From the NCBI GenBank assembly GCA_966250335.1, contig CBINGZ010000008.1, forward strand, positions 101,311 to 165,310: a stretch of DNA of 64,000 nt. Direction: 5' to 3'. Every line of letters starts with the position of its first letter. Position 1 is the stretch's first letter. Below the pieces are notes generated by a model that was not told where the DNA came from, did no database searches, and saw nothing but the letters and a program-made list of their open reading frames with translations. The position numbers were made by a program, and so were the translations under genes. This document shows, one piece after another, positions 1 to 8,807 of this stretch. Origin of the DNA: OLB7 sp966250335 (GTDB lineage Bacteria > Bacteroidota > Ignavibacteria > OLB7).

Positions 1-390
1 GGCATGGTGTTTCCAGAGCTTGGTCCATGCATGGGGATGGTTTCTCCATGCATCGATATCCGATAAGGGTATTCCCTCGGAGGTCGTCGGCAGGATCGTG
101 CAGGAGGTGAAATCGACCCCGATACCGACGACCTGCTCCGCCGTTACTCCCGCGGACTTCAGAGCCTCCGGTATCGCGTTCTGAAGCACCGCGATATAAT
201 CGGAGGGGTTCTGCAGGGCCCAGTCGGGCTCCAGCTCGGTCCCGCTTCCCGGCAGCCGTTCGTCGATGACGCCGTCGCCGTAACGATGCACGGCGCAGGC
301 GGCCTCCTCACCGGTGGCCGTATCCACAAGAAGAACGCGGCCCGACTCCGTGCCGAAGTCGAGACCGAGAGCGAATCGAGGTGATCCCAT
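1..390 (-). CDS. araB: Ribulokinase (FGGY kinase), partial
   Basis: N-terminal 130 codons of a sugar kinase; the rest lies left of the window. The start MGSPRFALGLDFGTESGR shows the FGGY/actin-fold phosphate loop, and GIGVDFTSC (about residues 88-96) and HPHAWTKLWKHHA (about 118-130) match the AraB type of ribulokinase better than glycerol or xylulose kinases. Known role of the family: ATP-dependent phosphorylation of L-ribulose in the cytoplasm. It starts 42 bases downstream of the isomerase gene on the same strand, so the two probably form an operon for pentose or deoxysugar use. The substrate is inferred, because FGGY substrate specificity cannot be read from the N-terminus alone. Confidence 0.85.
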   Translation of the reverse strand, partial: MGSPRFALGLDFGTESGRVLLVDTATGEEAACAVHRYGDGVIDERLPGSGTELEPDWALQNPSDYIAVLQNAIPEALKSAGVTAEQVVGIGVDFTSCTILPTTSEGIPLSDIDAWRNHPHAWTKLWKHHA

Positions 391-432
391 CACAGCAGAA
401 TTTCCTGGTTGATATGACTTGATCGCAGGTCG

Positions 433-2043
433 TTACTCCACATCTCCGCAGATGCTCACCACCAGCCCCAGCTCCTCCATCGCCGCTCCCTTGGCGAAGA
501 GGCCGCGACGCGCCCCCTCCCGATCGGGCGCGTAGACGACCTGGATATGGTTGGAGCGATGCCGTCCCATCATCTGATCACGATCTATTCCGTTGAACAC
601 GGCGTGCATGATCGGCCACTGCGGCGTCGTCAGCCGCCATCTTTCCTCGGTCTCCTCCTCCGGAAGAGCAACGACCTCGGCGATCCCCATATCGCAGCAG
701 AGCCTGTCGTCGCGGACGAAGACACGGCTCCATACGATCCATCCCGGCTTGCTCACCCCCTTGACGGTTCCCCCGCCGAGGTGGAAGTACATCGCAGGCT
801 GCCGCTCGCTCACGGTCCCGGCGTAGCCGCCGATGAAATGTTCGGGAGGGGCCGCCCCGGAGATCTCGAAGACCCAGACGAAATCGTCGATCCCGCCGCC
901 GCTGTAGTGACGTCCCCACCGTATATCGTGGAGCGTGGTTTCGGGAGAGAAGCCGAGACGCCGCCAGAGGCGGTAGGTGACGAGCGCGTCCAGACCGGCG
1001 CACTCGTCGACCTCGTTGAAATGGGGAAGGGCCTCGCCGGGGAAGAGCTCGGCGCCGTCGGAGACCCGATGGACCGGCGGCCTCTCGACGTTGTTCAGAA
1101 TCCCCTCGGCCAGATCGGACGCCGGAGTAAGATCCTTGAGTCCCTGCTGGTACTGGATGCCGATCGTATCGCAACCGAACTCGTCGGCAAGCCGTACCGC
1201 CGCGATATACATCTTGCACTGTATCAGAACCTGCGCCTCGGTCAGCTCCGTCGCCTCGTCCCTCCCCAGGCGGAACGTCATCCCCTTCGCCAGCAGCCAG
1301 TCGTAGACGGCGCGGGCCTCCGATTCGGTCACCGCAAGCATCGCGGCGTAGAGGGTGGACTGGCTGAGCCGCTCCTTGAATATCCCGGTGGGATGCAGTA
1401 TCTCGTCCGGGATGATGGCGTTGTACATCCCCATGCATCCCTCGTCGAACACCCCCATGATCGCCTTGCTCCGCCTGAACTCACGGCCGAACTCACGCCC
1501 CATCTTCGCCGCCTTCCCCGGTCCCTCACGCTCGTCGAAGCGGCGGACGTGCGATCTGTCGTGCTTGATCCTTCCCTTTCTGAGCCAGCGGCGCAATCCG
1601 TCGAGAAAGAATCTGTCGGAGAAATCCTCGCTCCATATCGTGCTGTACTCCACTCCCGCCTTGGTGAGCGAGGCGTTCAGGTTCAGGAGCCCGACCAGTC
1701 CCGGCCACTCGCCGCTCCAGTTCGCCACCGTAAGAATCGGTCCGCGATGTGTAAAGAGCCCGGCAAGAACATGATGGCTGTACTGCCACACGGCCTCGGC
1801 CACGATCACCGGGGCCTCCTCCGGGATGTTCCGGAAGACCTCGATGCCGTACCGCTGGCTGTCGATGAAGCCGTGCCCCTTCACCGGATCGAACTCGTGG
1901 GCGCGCTTCACCTCCCACCCCTCGCTCTCGACGGCGGCGACGATCAGCGCCTCCATGGCGGACTGGGCGGCCTCGCAGTTGCGGTTCGCGGCGGGACGCA
2001 GGTCGCCGCTGGCGACCATGTAGACGGTGCGTGATTGGTTCAT
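433..2043 (-). CDS. L-fucose isomerase-like sugar isomerase
   Basis: A 536-residue protein with the length and layout of the L-fucose/L-arabinose isomerase superfamily. Visible signs are an N-terminal Rossmann-like start (VYMVASGDLRP), the conserved segment around residues 293-303 (TIGIQYQQGLK), the acidic segment HFNEVDECAGLDA (about 341-353), and a C-terminal RHRSNHIQVVY (about 494-504) whose histidine is a candidate metal ligand. Family members interconvert an aldose and a ketose using Mn2+. The downstream kinase is of the ribulokinase type, so L-arabinose to L-ribulose or a related conversion is as plausible as L-fucose. The long open frame on the opposite strand here is a GC-bias shadow. 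Confidence 0.8.
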   Translation of the reverse strand: MNQSRTVYMVASGDLRPAANRNCEAAQSAMEALIVAAVESEGWEVKRAHEFDPVKGHGFIDSQRYGIEVFRNIPEEAPVIVAEAVWQYSHHVLAGLFTHRGPILTVANWSGEWPGLVGLLNLNASLTKAGVEYSTIWSEDFSDRFFLDGLRRWLRKGRIKHDRSHVRRFDEREGPGKAAKMGREFGREFRRSKAIMGVFDEGCMGMYNAIIPDEILHPTGIFKERLSQSTLYAAMLAVTESEARAVYDWLLAKGMTFRLGRDEATELTEAQVLIQCKMYIAAVRLADEFGCDTIGIQYQQGLKDLTPASDLAEGILNNVERPPVHRVSDGAELFPGEALPHFNEVDECAGLDALVTYRLWRRLGFSPETTLHDIRWGRHYSGGGIDDFVWVFEISGAAPPEHFIGGYAGTVSERQPAMYFHLGGGTVKGVSKPGWIVWSRVFVRDDRLCCDMGIAEVVALPEEETEERWRLTTPQWPIMHAVFNGIDRDQMMGRHRSNHIQVVYAPDREGARRGLFAKGAAMEELGLVVSICGDVE

Positions 2044-2092
2044 TATCGTTCGGGATTGGCGCCCCTGCGGGGCGGGAAAGGAGGATGTATCG

Positions 2093-2650
2093 TTACGCCT
2101 GCCGCCATTTGATGCCGCAGCCGATGCTGGGAACCTGCTCCGGGTTCACGGGAGTCCCGGCGATGAGGTTGTCGAGCGCGCTTCTGATGTCGGCGCCGGT
2201 CACGGGGAGACCGTTCCTGGGACGCGAGTCGTCCATCTGTCCACGATATACCAGCCGGAGATCGCGGTCGAAGATGTAGAAGTCGGGCGTGCAGGCGGCA
2301 TCGTACGCGCGGGCCGTCTCCTGCGACTCGTCGTAAAGATACGGGAAGGGATAGCCGTACCCCTCCGCCGTCGCCTTCATCTTCTCGGGAGAATCCTCGG
2401 AATACTGCGTCGCGTCGTTCGAACTTATTGCGATAAACTCCACGTCGCGGGGAGCGTAATCGTTCGCCAGGGAGACGAGTCCCTCCTGGATATGCTTCAC
2501 GTAGGGGCAGTGGTTGCAGATGAACATGACGACGGTGGCCGCCCGTGTCCCCGTCTCCGGGAGCGATACATCGCGTCCCGATACCGTGTCCGGAAGGGTG
2601 AAGGAAGGGGCGTGGGTGCCGAGCGGGAGCATCGTCGATTGCATTGCCAT
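2093..2650 (-). CDS. Thioredoxin-fold redoxin (AhpC/TSA-like)
   Basis: A 185-residue redoxin. The N-terminal PLGTHAPSFTLPD is the usual peroxiredoxin/ResA-like opening. A CxxC-type active site follows in MFICNHCPYVKH, and YPFPYLYDESQ, CTPDFYIFD and the central strands complete the thioredoxin fold. This CNHCPY-type family usually lacks a signal peptide, and none is seen. The open frame reaches upstream to a TTG at 2683; I prefer the ATG at 2650, which has GGAG about 10 bases upstream and sits just before the conserved domain. The general role is thiol-disulphide exchange or peroxide reduction; the partner is unknown. The C-terminal segment IGCGIKW adds another cysteine, typical of this group. 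Confidence 0.8.
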   Translation of the reverse strand: MAMQSTMLPLGTHAPSFTLPDTVSGRDVSLPETGTRAATVVMFICNHCPYVKHIQEGLVSLANDYAPRDVEFIAISSNDATQYSEDSPEKMKATAEGYGYPFPYLYDESQETARAYDAACTPDFYIFDRDLRLVYRGQMDDSRPRNGLPVTGADIRSALDNLIAGTPVNPEQVPSIGCGIKWRQA

Positions 2651-2755
2651 GGTTCCGAATCTCCGGGTAAGGGATCTCTTCAACGGCCGGCGCCCGCCGG
2701 CACGGGGCCGAAAATACAGGAGAGAGAAGGAGGAAAAAAACTTCCGATGAAAACG

Positions 2756-2787
2756 ACGGCGGCGCGTCGAGGTCGACGCGCCGCCGT
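2756..2787 (-). terminator. Terminator-like perfect hairpin
   Basis: A 15-base perfect inverted repeat (2756-2770 with 2773-2787) lies downstream of the minus-strand gene at 2833-3492. Read on the minus strand, it is followed by CGTTTTC, a short U-rich tract. The stem is very GC-rich and the loop is only two bases, so a few closing pairs must open. Confidence 0.5.
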
Positions 2788-2832
2788 ATGGATTTCCCTT
2801 GAAGGCTTTTCGGGAAGATCAGCCCGATCGCC

Positions 2833-3492
2833 TTATCCGAACGAGGAGGTCGGAACGGCGGGCGAGGAACGCCTGCGCCTCACGGCACGATAGATCAGAT
2901 ATGCCACCCCCCCCACGACCACCACGGTGATCAGCAGCTTCCCCCACGAGAAGGTGGGAGGATAGACATCGATGGTGCCGTTCGCGTTGCGGACCTCGTA
3001 CGGCCTGGAGTAGTAGAACGCCGGGTGAAACGGCATCGACCACATCCACGACGTCTGCCCCGTCATGTAGCCGAGCATGAAGCCGTCGGACATACCGCCG
3101 TAGCGATTCACGTTGTAGCTCTCCGTGACCCCCTGCGCGTTGCGGGCGGTCATCGATTCGGTGCGCCTCGGGGTGCCGTAGGAGCGGGTGTAGTCCTGCG
3201 ACGAGCTGAGCCGCGATCCCCCGAAGCTCGAGCTCGGGCGGCTCGTGGTGGTCGATCCGCTTGTGGAGCGTGACCCGGTCGTGGTCCGTGAGCGGGTCGT
3301 GGGGCTCGACGGAGCGGAGGGTCTGCTGGGTGAATATCGTGGTGTGCTGCTGCGACGCGAGCCGCCGAAGCTGCGCCCGCCCCCGCCGCCGCGCCGCGCC
3401 TCGGCTTCGGAGACGTCGGAGAGAATCCCGACCAGCACCAGGCAGACGGCGAGAAAGGCCGTCCAGAAACGTGTCTTCGTCTTCATGTTCAT
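2833..3492 (-). CDS. Ser/Arg/Gly-rich exported membrane protein, unknown
   Basis: A 219-residue protein of unknown function. It begins with a signal peptide (hydrophobic core about residues 10-25, ending near SEAEA). A long low-complexity stretch rich in Gly, Ser, Arg and Thr follows (about 33-115), with FGGSR occurring twice. After a short folded region with aromatic residues (about 135-175) there is one strongly hydrophobic helix (about 184-203, LLITVVVVGGVAYLIY) and a basic tail RRRR. The topology looks like an exported Gly/Ser-rich domain anchored by a C-terminal membrane helix. The start codon overlaps the stop of the upstream gene by four bases, so translation of the two is coupled. I do not recognise a family. 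Confidence 0.7.
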   Translation of the reverse strand: MNMKTKTRFWTAFLAVCLVLVGILSDVSEAEARRGGGGGRSFGGSRRSSTPRYSPSRPSAPSSPTTRSRTTTGSRSTSGSTTTSRPSSSFGGSRLSSSQDYTRSYGTPRRTESMTARNAQGVTESYNVNRYGGMSDGFMLGYMTGQTSWMWSMPFHPAFYYSRPYEVRNANGTIDVYPPTFSWGKLLITVVVVGGVAYLIYRAVRRRRSSPAVPTSSFG

Positions 3493-3977
3493 TGAAAGAT
3501 ATATTCGGTTGAAAGTGAATCGTCCTCGTTCCTGAACGTCGCCTCGGCGCGGAACTCCTGCCGCGGCGCATCGTCGTTTCTGCCGCCGAACAACCCCCTG
3601 ATCCCCCCCTGGTGCGTCGCGCCGCCGCCGCCGCGGATCTGGATCATCAGGTCCACCAGCCCTTCCAGCGGCATATCGTTCAGCAGCACCAGGGTGTTCT
3701 CGATGTCGCCGTCGCTGTCCACCGTGAGCAGTCGCAGTTCGCGCGCCTCCTCGTCGGTAAATGACGGTTCGGTGACCCGCAGATTCTCAAGGTAATCGGT
3801 AAATATCTGCTTCGTGTGGATGTTGTTGTCCTTCCCCTGATACTGGATCACGGCATCGAAGGTGCCGTCCTCGCTCAGGTTCAGCATCACCTCCTTCACG
3901 CCGCCGATCTGCTCGCCGTTGTAGTAGATCGCCGTCTTCTCTATCCTTCCGTTGCTCTCGATTGAAAACGTAGCCAT
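3489..3977 (-). CDS. Conserved-looking cytoplasmic protein, unknown
   Basis: A 162-residue acidic protein without signal peptide or membrane helix. It starts MATFSIESNGRIEKTAIYYN and alternates beta-like strands with charged turns; a glycine-rich linker (RGGGGATHQGGIRGLFGG) lies at about residues 114-131. The repeated pattern of strand plus LL/VLLND elements suggests two similar halves (about 1-60 and 80-160), each carrying an ENTL/EKTAIYYNGEQ- or LLNDMPLEGL-like piece. This would fit an internal duplication but needs alignment. Its stop overlaps the start of the membrane-protein gene at 3492 by four bases, so the two are probably made together. Function unknown. Confidence 0.65.
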   Translation of the reverse strand: MATFSIESNGRIEKTAIYYNGEQIGGVKEVMLNLSEDGTFDAVIQYQGKDNNIHTKQIFTDYLENLRVTEPSFTDEEARELRLLTVDSDGDIENTLVLLNDMPLEGLVDLMIQIRGGGGATHQGGIRGLFGGRNDDAPRQEFRAEATFRNEDDSLSTEYIFQ

Positions 3978-4032
3978 TACGATATGTTTACGGTGTAGGG
4001 TTCCTGATATACTGCCGTGCCCGACGGAACAC

Positions 4033-6618
4033 TTATCGTGTTATGATCATCGTTGCGCGCGCCGAGGCCGATTCGGAGCGGAGCGTCACGACATACGCGC
4101 CCGGCCGGAGACCTCCGGCGGCGGCGGTCGGCACCGAGATAAGACGCTCCCCGTCGGAAAGGGTCCCGTTGTAGAGGACCGCCGCGCGTCGCCCAAGATA
4201 ATCGAAGAGTTCCACTGTCGCCCGCTCCGGACGATCCAGGTTCACCGATATCGAAATTTCCCCCGACATGTTGCGGACCTCGAGCAGCCCCCTTCCCGGC
4301 GACGGCGCTTCGGCGACCCCGGTCAATACCGGCGCCGGCGGCGGCTCGAATCCGGAGGCGCGCACCGCCCCCCTTCCGTACGTCCCCACCAGCAGCGTTC
4401 TGCTCCCCTCGTCGAAGTCGAAATCCCACACCTCGGCATTGGGAAAGCCGGGCATCCGATGCCAGTTCTCCCCTTCGTCGCGCGTGTAGAAGAGCCCGAA
4501 GACCGTTCCCGCATAGATCGTTGCGCGATCATCCGGATCGATCAGAATGCGATTGACGCCCCCCTTCGGAAGCCCTCGCGAGGCGACGACCCAGCTCTCG
4601 CCGCCGTTGGTGGAGCGGAACACCCCCTTCTCGTCCCATCCTCCGTCGCCGCAGGCGTAGATCGTCATCGGGTCGCCCGGCGTGACGGCGAAGCCCCGGA
4701 TGCGCCCCAGGGCGCCGAACGAGGGGGTGATGTCGGTCGTCGTCGCCTTCGCGCCGTCGATCACCCGGTAGATCTGCCCGTATCCGGTCCCGATATAGAG
4801 AGTATGCCCGGTCCCCGGCGCGATTCCGATCGCCGTGATATAATCGTTCTGGTTCGCCGCGTACTCGACATCTGAAACACTCTCCCAGTTCTCCGCCCTG
4901 TCGACCGTCCTGTAGAGGCGGTTGCTGCCGATGTAGAGTCTCTTCGGGTCGTCCGGGGAGATCACGATCGCCTGCCCGTACCAGTCCGATCTGTCGGGCG
5001 CCGCGAACCCTCCGTAGAAGTCGGAGGTGTCGGTCGGCAGCCCCTTCATCTTCTTGGCCGACCACCAGGTGAAGCCGTTGTCCGCCCGGTGGAGGTTGTG
5101 ATGAACATACTCGTGATAGAAGAACCTGGGGGACTCGTAATCGTAGATCGTGCAGAAGCCGTCCCCTCCCACGATCCGCCACTCCCCTTTTTCGCCGGTG
5201 AACTTGTCGTAGCCGTTGTCCTGACAGCCGACGATGATCGTGTCCGGGGAGAAGGGATGCATGGCGCAGTTGTAGATCTGAAGCGTCGCAAGGTTCGTGT
5301 CGCGCCTGACCCAGACGATCGAATCGGCCGTGTAGTCGTCGGTGCGGTAGACGCCGCCGTCGTTCCCCACGACGAACGTGCCGGGGAGATGGGGGGGGAA
5401 GAGAAACGCGTGCTGATCGACGTGGAGATCGGTGTTGATCGTATCCCCCGCCATCCAGTTTTTCCCGCCGTCGACCGTGCGGAAGGTGGAGGTTCCCCCG
5501 GCGATGAGCAGATCGGACGAACGGGGAGAGACGTCGAAGATATCGAACGCGCGGTGATACCCGTCGCGCACCGGATGGGTCTCGAGCGGCAGCCAGCTCT
5601 CCCCTCCGTCGGTGGAGCGATAGAACATCGAAGAATCGGAAACCGAGGCATAGACGATCGAGGGATCGGATGGGGCGCACCGGACGTTGATCCTTCCCCA
5701 GTAGCTCGTCTTCCAGGTTGCCACCGTGCGCCAGGTCTCGCCGGAGTTGGTGGTTCTGTAGATCTTCCCGACCCCCTCTTCATCGTTATGCGAGTAGAAG
5801 ATCGTCGAGGGGTTCGTGACGTTGTAGGAGACGTTCATCACCCTTCCTCCCCTCCGGAACATCGTCCAGCTCCTCCCGGCGTCGGTCGAACGGAGGAGCC
5901 CTCCCTGCGTCGCGGCGAGCACGATCGACGGGTCGGTCGGATGGAACCGGAGGTCGTTGACGAACCTGTTGCCGGAGGGGGTGATCACCCTCCAGCTCTC
6001 GCCGCCGTCGTCGGTGCGGTAGAAGAGCCCTTCGTGCGTGGCGCCGATCACGAGCCTGTCGTCGAAGGGCGACATGGCGAGGGAGGCGATTCTGAGAGAG
6101 GGGAGGGAATCGGTCAGCGGCGTCCAGTCGGAGCCTCCGTTCGTGGAGCGCCAGATCCCGCCGCCGTCGGCGCCGCAGAACCAGAGCGAGGGATCGAGCC
6201 GCGCGACGGCGAGTCCCTTGATCCTTCCCCCCTGATTCATCGGCCCCATGAACTCCCATACGGGAGCGCCCGCCCTCCCGGCGCCCCTCTTGGCCTGCGC
6301 GCCGGAGCGACGCCATTCCCGTTCGATCGCCGCGGCGTCGAGGCCGTGACGCTCGAGCCGTTCCTGCATCTCACGCGCCGGACGCTGCCCCATCTCGTAC
6401 TCACGCTCGTCGAACATCGGCCCGCCCGCATGATCCCCATCCTCTTCCCGCCGATCGGAACTCTCCTGAGCGATGAGAGGATGATGAAGCATGAGAAGAG
6501 CGAGCGCCGCGAAGATGCATCGTCCCCAGGGGGATGCAACGCGCGCCGGTCCGCACACCTCACCCGGCGCCGATGCGGCCGGGCTCAACTCTTCCTTTAT
6601 CGCCCCACGATACAGCAT
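4033..6618 (-). CDS. Secreted BNR/sortilin-like beta-propeller with T9SS C-terminus
   Basis: An 861-residue exported protein built from many Asp-box/BNR repeats of the S-x-D-x-G-x-x-W type (for example STNGGSDW, TDDGGESW, STDAGRSW, STNGGESW, TRDEGENW), which in VPS10/sortilin and YCF48-like proteins form large beta-propellers. A hydrophobic export segment is seen at about residues 33-50 (IFAALALLMLHHPLIAQ); the preceding 30 residues are long for a signal peptide, so a GTG at residue 21 may be the true start. The ATG at 6618 has an AGGTAGGAT ribosome-binding-like stretch. The C-terminal ~75 residues (VSVNLDRPERATVELFDYLG to the end) resemble a T9SS type-A sorting domain. The ligand or substrate is unknown; family members are often surface binding proteins or glycan-active. 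Confidence 0.8.
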   Translation of the reverse strand: MLYRGAIKEELSPAASAPGEVCGPARVASPWGRCIFAALALLMLHHPLIAQESSDRREEDGDHAGGPMFDEREYEMGQRPAREMQERLERHGLDAAAIEREWRRSGAQAKRGAGRAGAPVWEFMGPMNQGGRIKGLAVARLDPSLWFCGADGGGIWRSTNGGSDWTPLTDSLPSLRIASLAMSPFDDRLVIGATHEGLFYRTDDGGESWRVITPSGNRFVNDLRFHPTDPSIVLAATQGGLLRSTDAGRSWTMFRRGGRVMNVSYNVTNPSTIFYSHNDEEGVGKIYRTTNSGETWRTVATWKTSYWGRINVRCAPSDPSIVYASVSDSSMFYRSTDGGESWLPLETHPVRDGYHRAFDIFDVSPRSSDLLIAGGTSTFRTVDGGKNWMAGDTINTDLHVDQHAFLFPPHLPGTFVVGNDGGVYRTDDYTADSIVWVRRDTNLATLQIYNCAMHPFSPDTIIVGCQDNGYDKFTGEKGEWRIVGGDGFCTIYDYESPRFFYHEYVHHNLHRADNGFTWWSAKKMKGLPTDTSDFYGGFAAPDRSDWYGQAIVISPDDPKRLYIGSNRLYRTVDRAENWESVSDVEYAANQNDYITAIGIAPGTGHTLYIGTGYGQIYRVIDGAKATTTDITPSFGALGRIRGFAVTPGDPMTIYACGDGGWDEKGVFRSTNGGESWVVASRGLPKGGVNRILIDPDDRATIYAGTVFGLFYTRDEGENWHRMPGFPNAEVWDFDFDEGSRTLLVGTYGRGAVRASGFEPPPAPVLTGVAEAPSPGRGLLEVRNMSGEISISVNLDRPERATVELFDYLGRRAAVLYNGTLSDGERLISVPTAAAGGLRPGAYVVTLRSESASARATMIITR

Positions 6619-6670
6619 ATCCTACCTGTCGGTTGTGACGGATCGATCGATCCGGGGCCTCTCCCGGATG

Positions 6671-7090
6671 TTACTCTCCGATGATCTTCACCAGCACACG
6701 CTTGCTCCGTTGTCCGTCGAACTCCCCGTAGAAGAGTTCCTCCCACGGTCCGAGATCGAGATCTCCCTGCGTGATCGCAATCACCGATTCGCGCCCCATG
6801 ACGGTCCGCTTCAGATGGGCGTCCGCGTTATCCTCCCCAGTGTCGTTGTGCCGATATCTGTCGACGGGGCCGTGCGGCGCCAGCTCTTCGAGCCACGCGT
6901 GGAAATCGTTCCAGAGCCCCGGCTCGTTGTCGTTGACGAAGACGCTGGAGGTGATATGCATCGAGTTGACGAGGCAGAGCCCCTCCCGAATTCCCGAGGC
7001 GACCACCGCCTGGCGGACCATATCGGTGATCCTGACGAACTCGACCTTCCGACGGGTGTTGAACCAGAGTTCCTGGCGATACGACTTCAC
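6671..7090 (-). CDS. yjbQ: YjbQ family protein
   Basis: A 139-residue protein matching the UPF0047/YjbQ family over its full length. Typical motifs are the N-terminal beta strands ending in EFVRITDMVRQAV, GLCLVNSMHITSSVFVNDNEPGLW, the His-Asn segment YRHNDTGEDNADAHLKRTVMG (each cited in part) and the closing GPWEELFYGEFDG. Members are small trimeric cytoplasmic proteins; E. coli YjbQ has weak thiamine-phosphate synthase activity, but the physiological role is unsettled. The conserved His and Asp/Glu residues expected for metal binding are present. It is divergent from rsgA across a roughly 480-base spacer. Confidence 0.9.
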   Translation of the reverse strand: MKSYRQELWFNTRRKVEFVRITDMVRQAVVASGIREGLCLVNSMHITSSVFVNDNEPGLWNDFHAWLEELAPHGPVDRYRHNDTGEDNADAHLKRTVMGRESVIAITQGDLDLGPWEELFYGEFDGQRSKRVLVKIIGE

Positions 7091-7574
7091 GATCTCCCCC
7101 GGGAAATAACGTTGGAAGGCCGCAAACGATCGAGGCGGGCTTCACGGAGTCCTGCACGATCCGCAAAACTATCACGGAAAACCATGGAAACAATATAGCG
7201 CCCCCGGGGTTATAGGGTATGGCGCTGTTCACAGCGTCCGATGTATCACGGTCCAGGAGCCAAGGTATAGAAGAGTACCGAGGTCAAACATCGTCTATAA
7301 TCAACACTTGGCTCTTGGCCCTTTTCTTTCAACTCCCGCACGGGAAGGAGGGTAGCAGTATGAACACGAACGCCGAAGAAACGAAGATTGTGAGCGGAAC
7401 GACCCCCGGCGCCGGAGTTTCTGTATCCGAGAACGCTCGATCGTCCGGCAGCGCCCGACCGTAGGAACGGGACTGCCGCTATTGTTATAGATAGAGAAGC
7501 GATCCCCTTGGATCACGGATCCCACCGGCTGAGTTGTCGAAACCTTACAGACACAGTCAGGGATCAGAACGACC
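7091..7574. other. 484-base divergent spacer between yjbQ and rsgA
   Basis: It must hold promoters for both neighbours. It contains one credible small open frame (7360-7464, listed separately). I see no tRNA-like fold, no clear terminator and no repeat. The sequence is somewhat less GC-rich than the flanking genes. Confidence 0.5.
7360..7464 (+). CDS. Possible 34-residue small protein
   Basis: A short frame starting ATG at 7360 and ending at the TAG of 7462-7464. Its main support is an unusually good Shine-Dalgarno sequence, AAGGAGG at 7345-7351, eight bases before the ATG, which is stronger than that of most genes here. The peptide starts MNTNAEETKIVSGTTPGAG; it is hydrophilic, rich in Ser, Gly, Thr and Ala, and has no signal peptide, membrane helix or cysteine. 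It lies about 110 bases upstream of rsgA on the same strand, so it could be an independent small protein or a leader peptide. Function unknown; it may be chance. Confidence 0.3.
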   Translation: MNTNAEETKIVSGTTPGAGVSVSENARSSGSARP

Positions 7575-8636
7575 ATGAAGAAGCAGATGCTGGGCTGGAA
7601 CGATTTCTTCGCGTCCGGCTTTGAGGGGCACGCGCGCCCGGGCGATATCGCCGGCAGGGTGGCGCTGGAACACCGACACCTGTATATCCTTTATACCGAA
7701 ACGGGAGAACTCTCCGCCGAGGTCTCCGGCCGCATGCTCCACGATGCCCGTGGCCGCGGCGATCTTCCGGCCGTCGGAGACTGGGTGGTCGCGACCCCTC
7801 GTCCGGGGGGCGGCGCCACGATCCACGCGGTGCTTCCGCGCACGAGCAGGTTCTCCCGCAACGCGGCCGGAACCCGCACCGAAGAGCAGATCGTCGCGGC
7901 GAACATCGATACGGCGTTCATCGTCGTCGGGCTGGACGGCAACTTCTCGCTCGGCAGGATCGAGCGCTACCTTGTGCTAGCATGGGACGGCGGCGCCAGG
8001 CCGATCGTGGTGCTGAACAAGGCCGATATGTGCGACGACCCCGAGGAACGGATCGCCGCCGTCGAAGGGGTCGCGCTCGGCGTACCGGTCGTGGCGATCA
8101 GCGCGACCGGAGGGAACGGGATGGAGGAACTGGAACGGCATATCCATCCGGGAGAGACGATCGCGCTCCTCGGCTCCTCCGGCGTGGGAAAATCGACGCT
8201 GGTCAACAGGCTCGTGGGAGCCGACGTGCAGGCGGTCGGCGCGGTCAGCGAGAGCGTGGGAAAGGGGAAGCATACCACCACGCATCGCGAGCTGATACCT
8301 CTTCCGGGGGGCGCTCTCCTGGTCGATACGCCGGGGATGCGGGAAGTGCAGATCTGGGGAGGCTCGGAGGGGATGGCCGACACCTTCGGCGACATCGACG
8401 AGCTCGCCGAAGGGTGCCGCTATCGCGACTGCACGCACGGCAACGAGCCGGGCTGCGCGGTCCGGGAAGCGCTGCGCGACGGCACGCTGACCGGGGAGCG
8501 CTTCCGTCGGTACCTGAAACTGCAGCGGGAGGTGGCATACCAGCACCGCCGCGAGGATCAGACGGCGGCACGCGCCGAACGGGATCGATGGAAGAAGCTG
8601 ACGAAGGCCTACAGACAGCGCCCGAACAGACCATGA
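7575..8636 (+). CDS. rsgA: Ribosome small-subunit-dependent GTPase A
   Basis: A 353-residue circularly permuted GTPase (RsgA/YjeQ) that checks 30S subunit maturation. Order of elements: an OB-fold at about residues 20-105, the G4 motif NKAD (148-151), the G1/P-loop GSSGVGKST (200-208), the G2 region KHTTTHRE (232-239), G3 DTPG (251-254), and a C-terminal zinc knuckle with C281, C286, H288 and C294. The order G4-G1-G3 is the diagnostic permutation. The length is normal for the family. The ATG at 7575 is followed by a second in-frame ATG four codons on; neither has a strong ribosome-binding site. The gene is monocistronic, ended by the strong terminator at 8643-8675. Confidence 0.95.
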   Translation: MKKQMLGWNDFFASGFEGHARPGDIAGRVALEHRHLYILYTETGELSAEVSGRMLHDARGRGDLPAVGDWVVATPRPGGGATIHAVLPRTSRFSRNAAGTRTEEQIVAANIDTAFIVVGLDGNFSLGRIERYLVLAWDGGARPIVVLNKADMCDDPEERIAAVEGVALGVPVVAISATGGNGMEELERHIHPGETIALLGSSGVGKSTLVNRLVGADVQAVGAVSESVGKGKHTTTHRELIPLPGGALLVDTPGMREVQIWGGSEGMADTFGDIDELAEGCRYRDCTHGNEPGCAVREALRDGTLTGERFRRYLKLQREVAYQHRREDQTAARAERDRWKKLTKAYRQRPNRP

Positions 8637-8642
8637 GGAACG

Positions 8643-8675
8643 ACGGCCCCTGCTCCCCGCAGGGGCCGTTTTTTT
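8643..8675 (+). terminator. Rho-independent terminator of rsgA
   Basis: A perfect 11-base GC-rich stem (8643-8653 with 8659-8669), a five-base loop and a run of seven T (8669-8675), starting seven bases after the rsgA stop. Confidence 0.92.
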
Positions 8676-8807
8676 CATCATGATGTCAGGCCGGAAGGCT
8701 CCCGTACGTCGTGTGAAGGAACGATCACCCGACCGGAAAGGTGGAGCCCCCCTCCATCCACCGGCGGGAGGACGAGCCGAGCGCATGCACAATTCAACGG
8801 ACCGACC

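Noticed and set aside
547..2034. A 495-codon plus-strand frame over the sugar isomerase gene
   Set aside because: Antisense shadow; the minus-strand product matches a family over its whole length and this one matches none.
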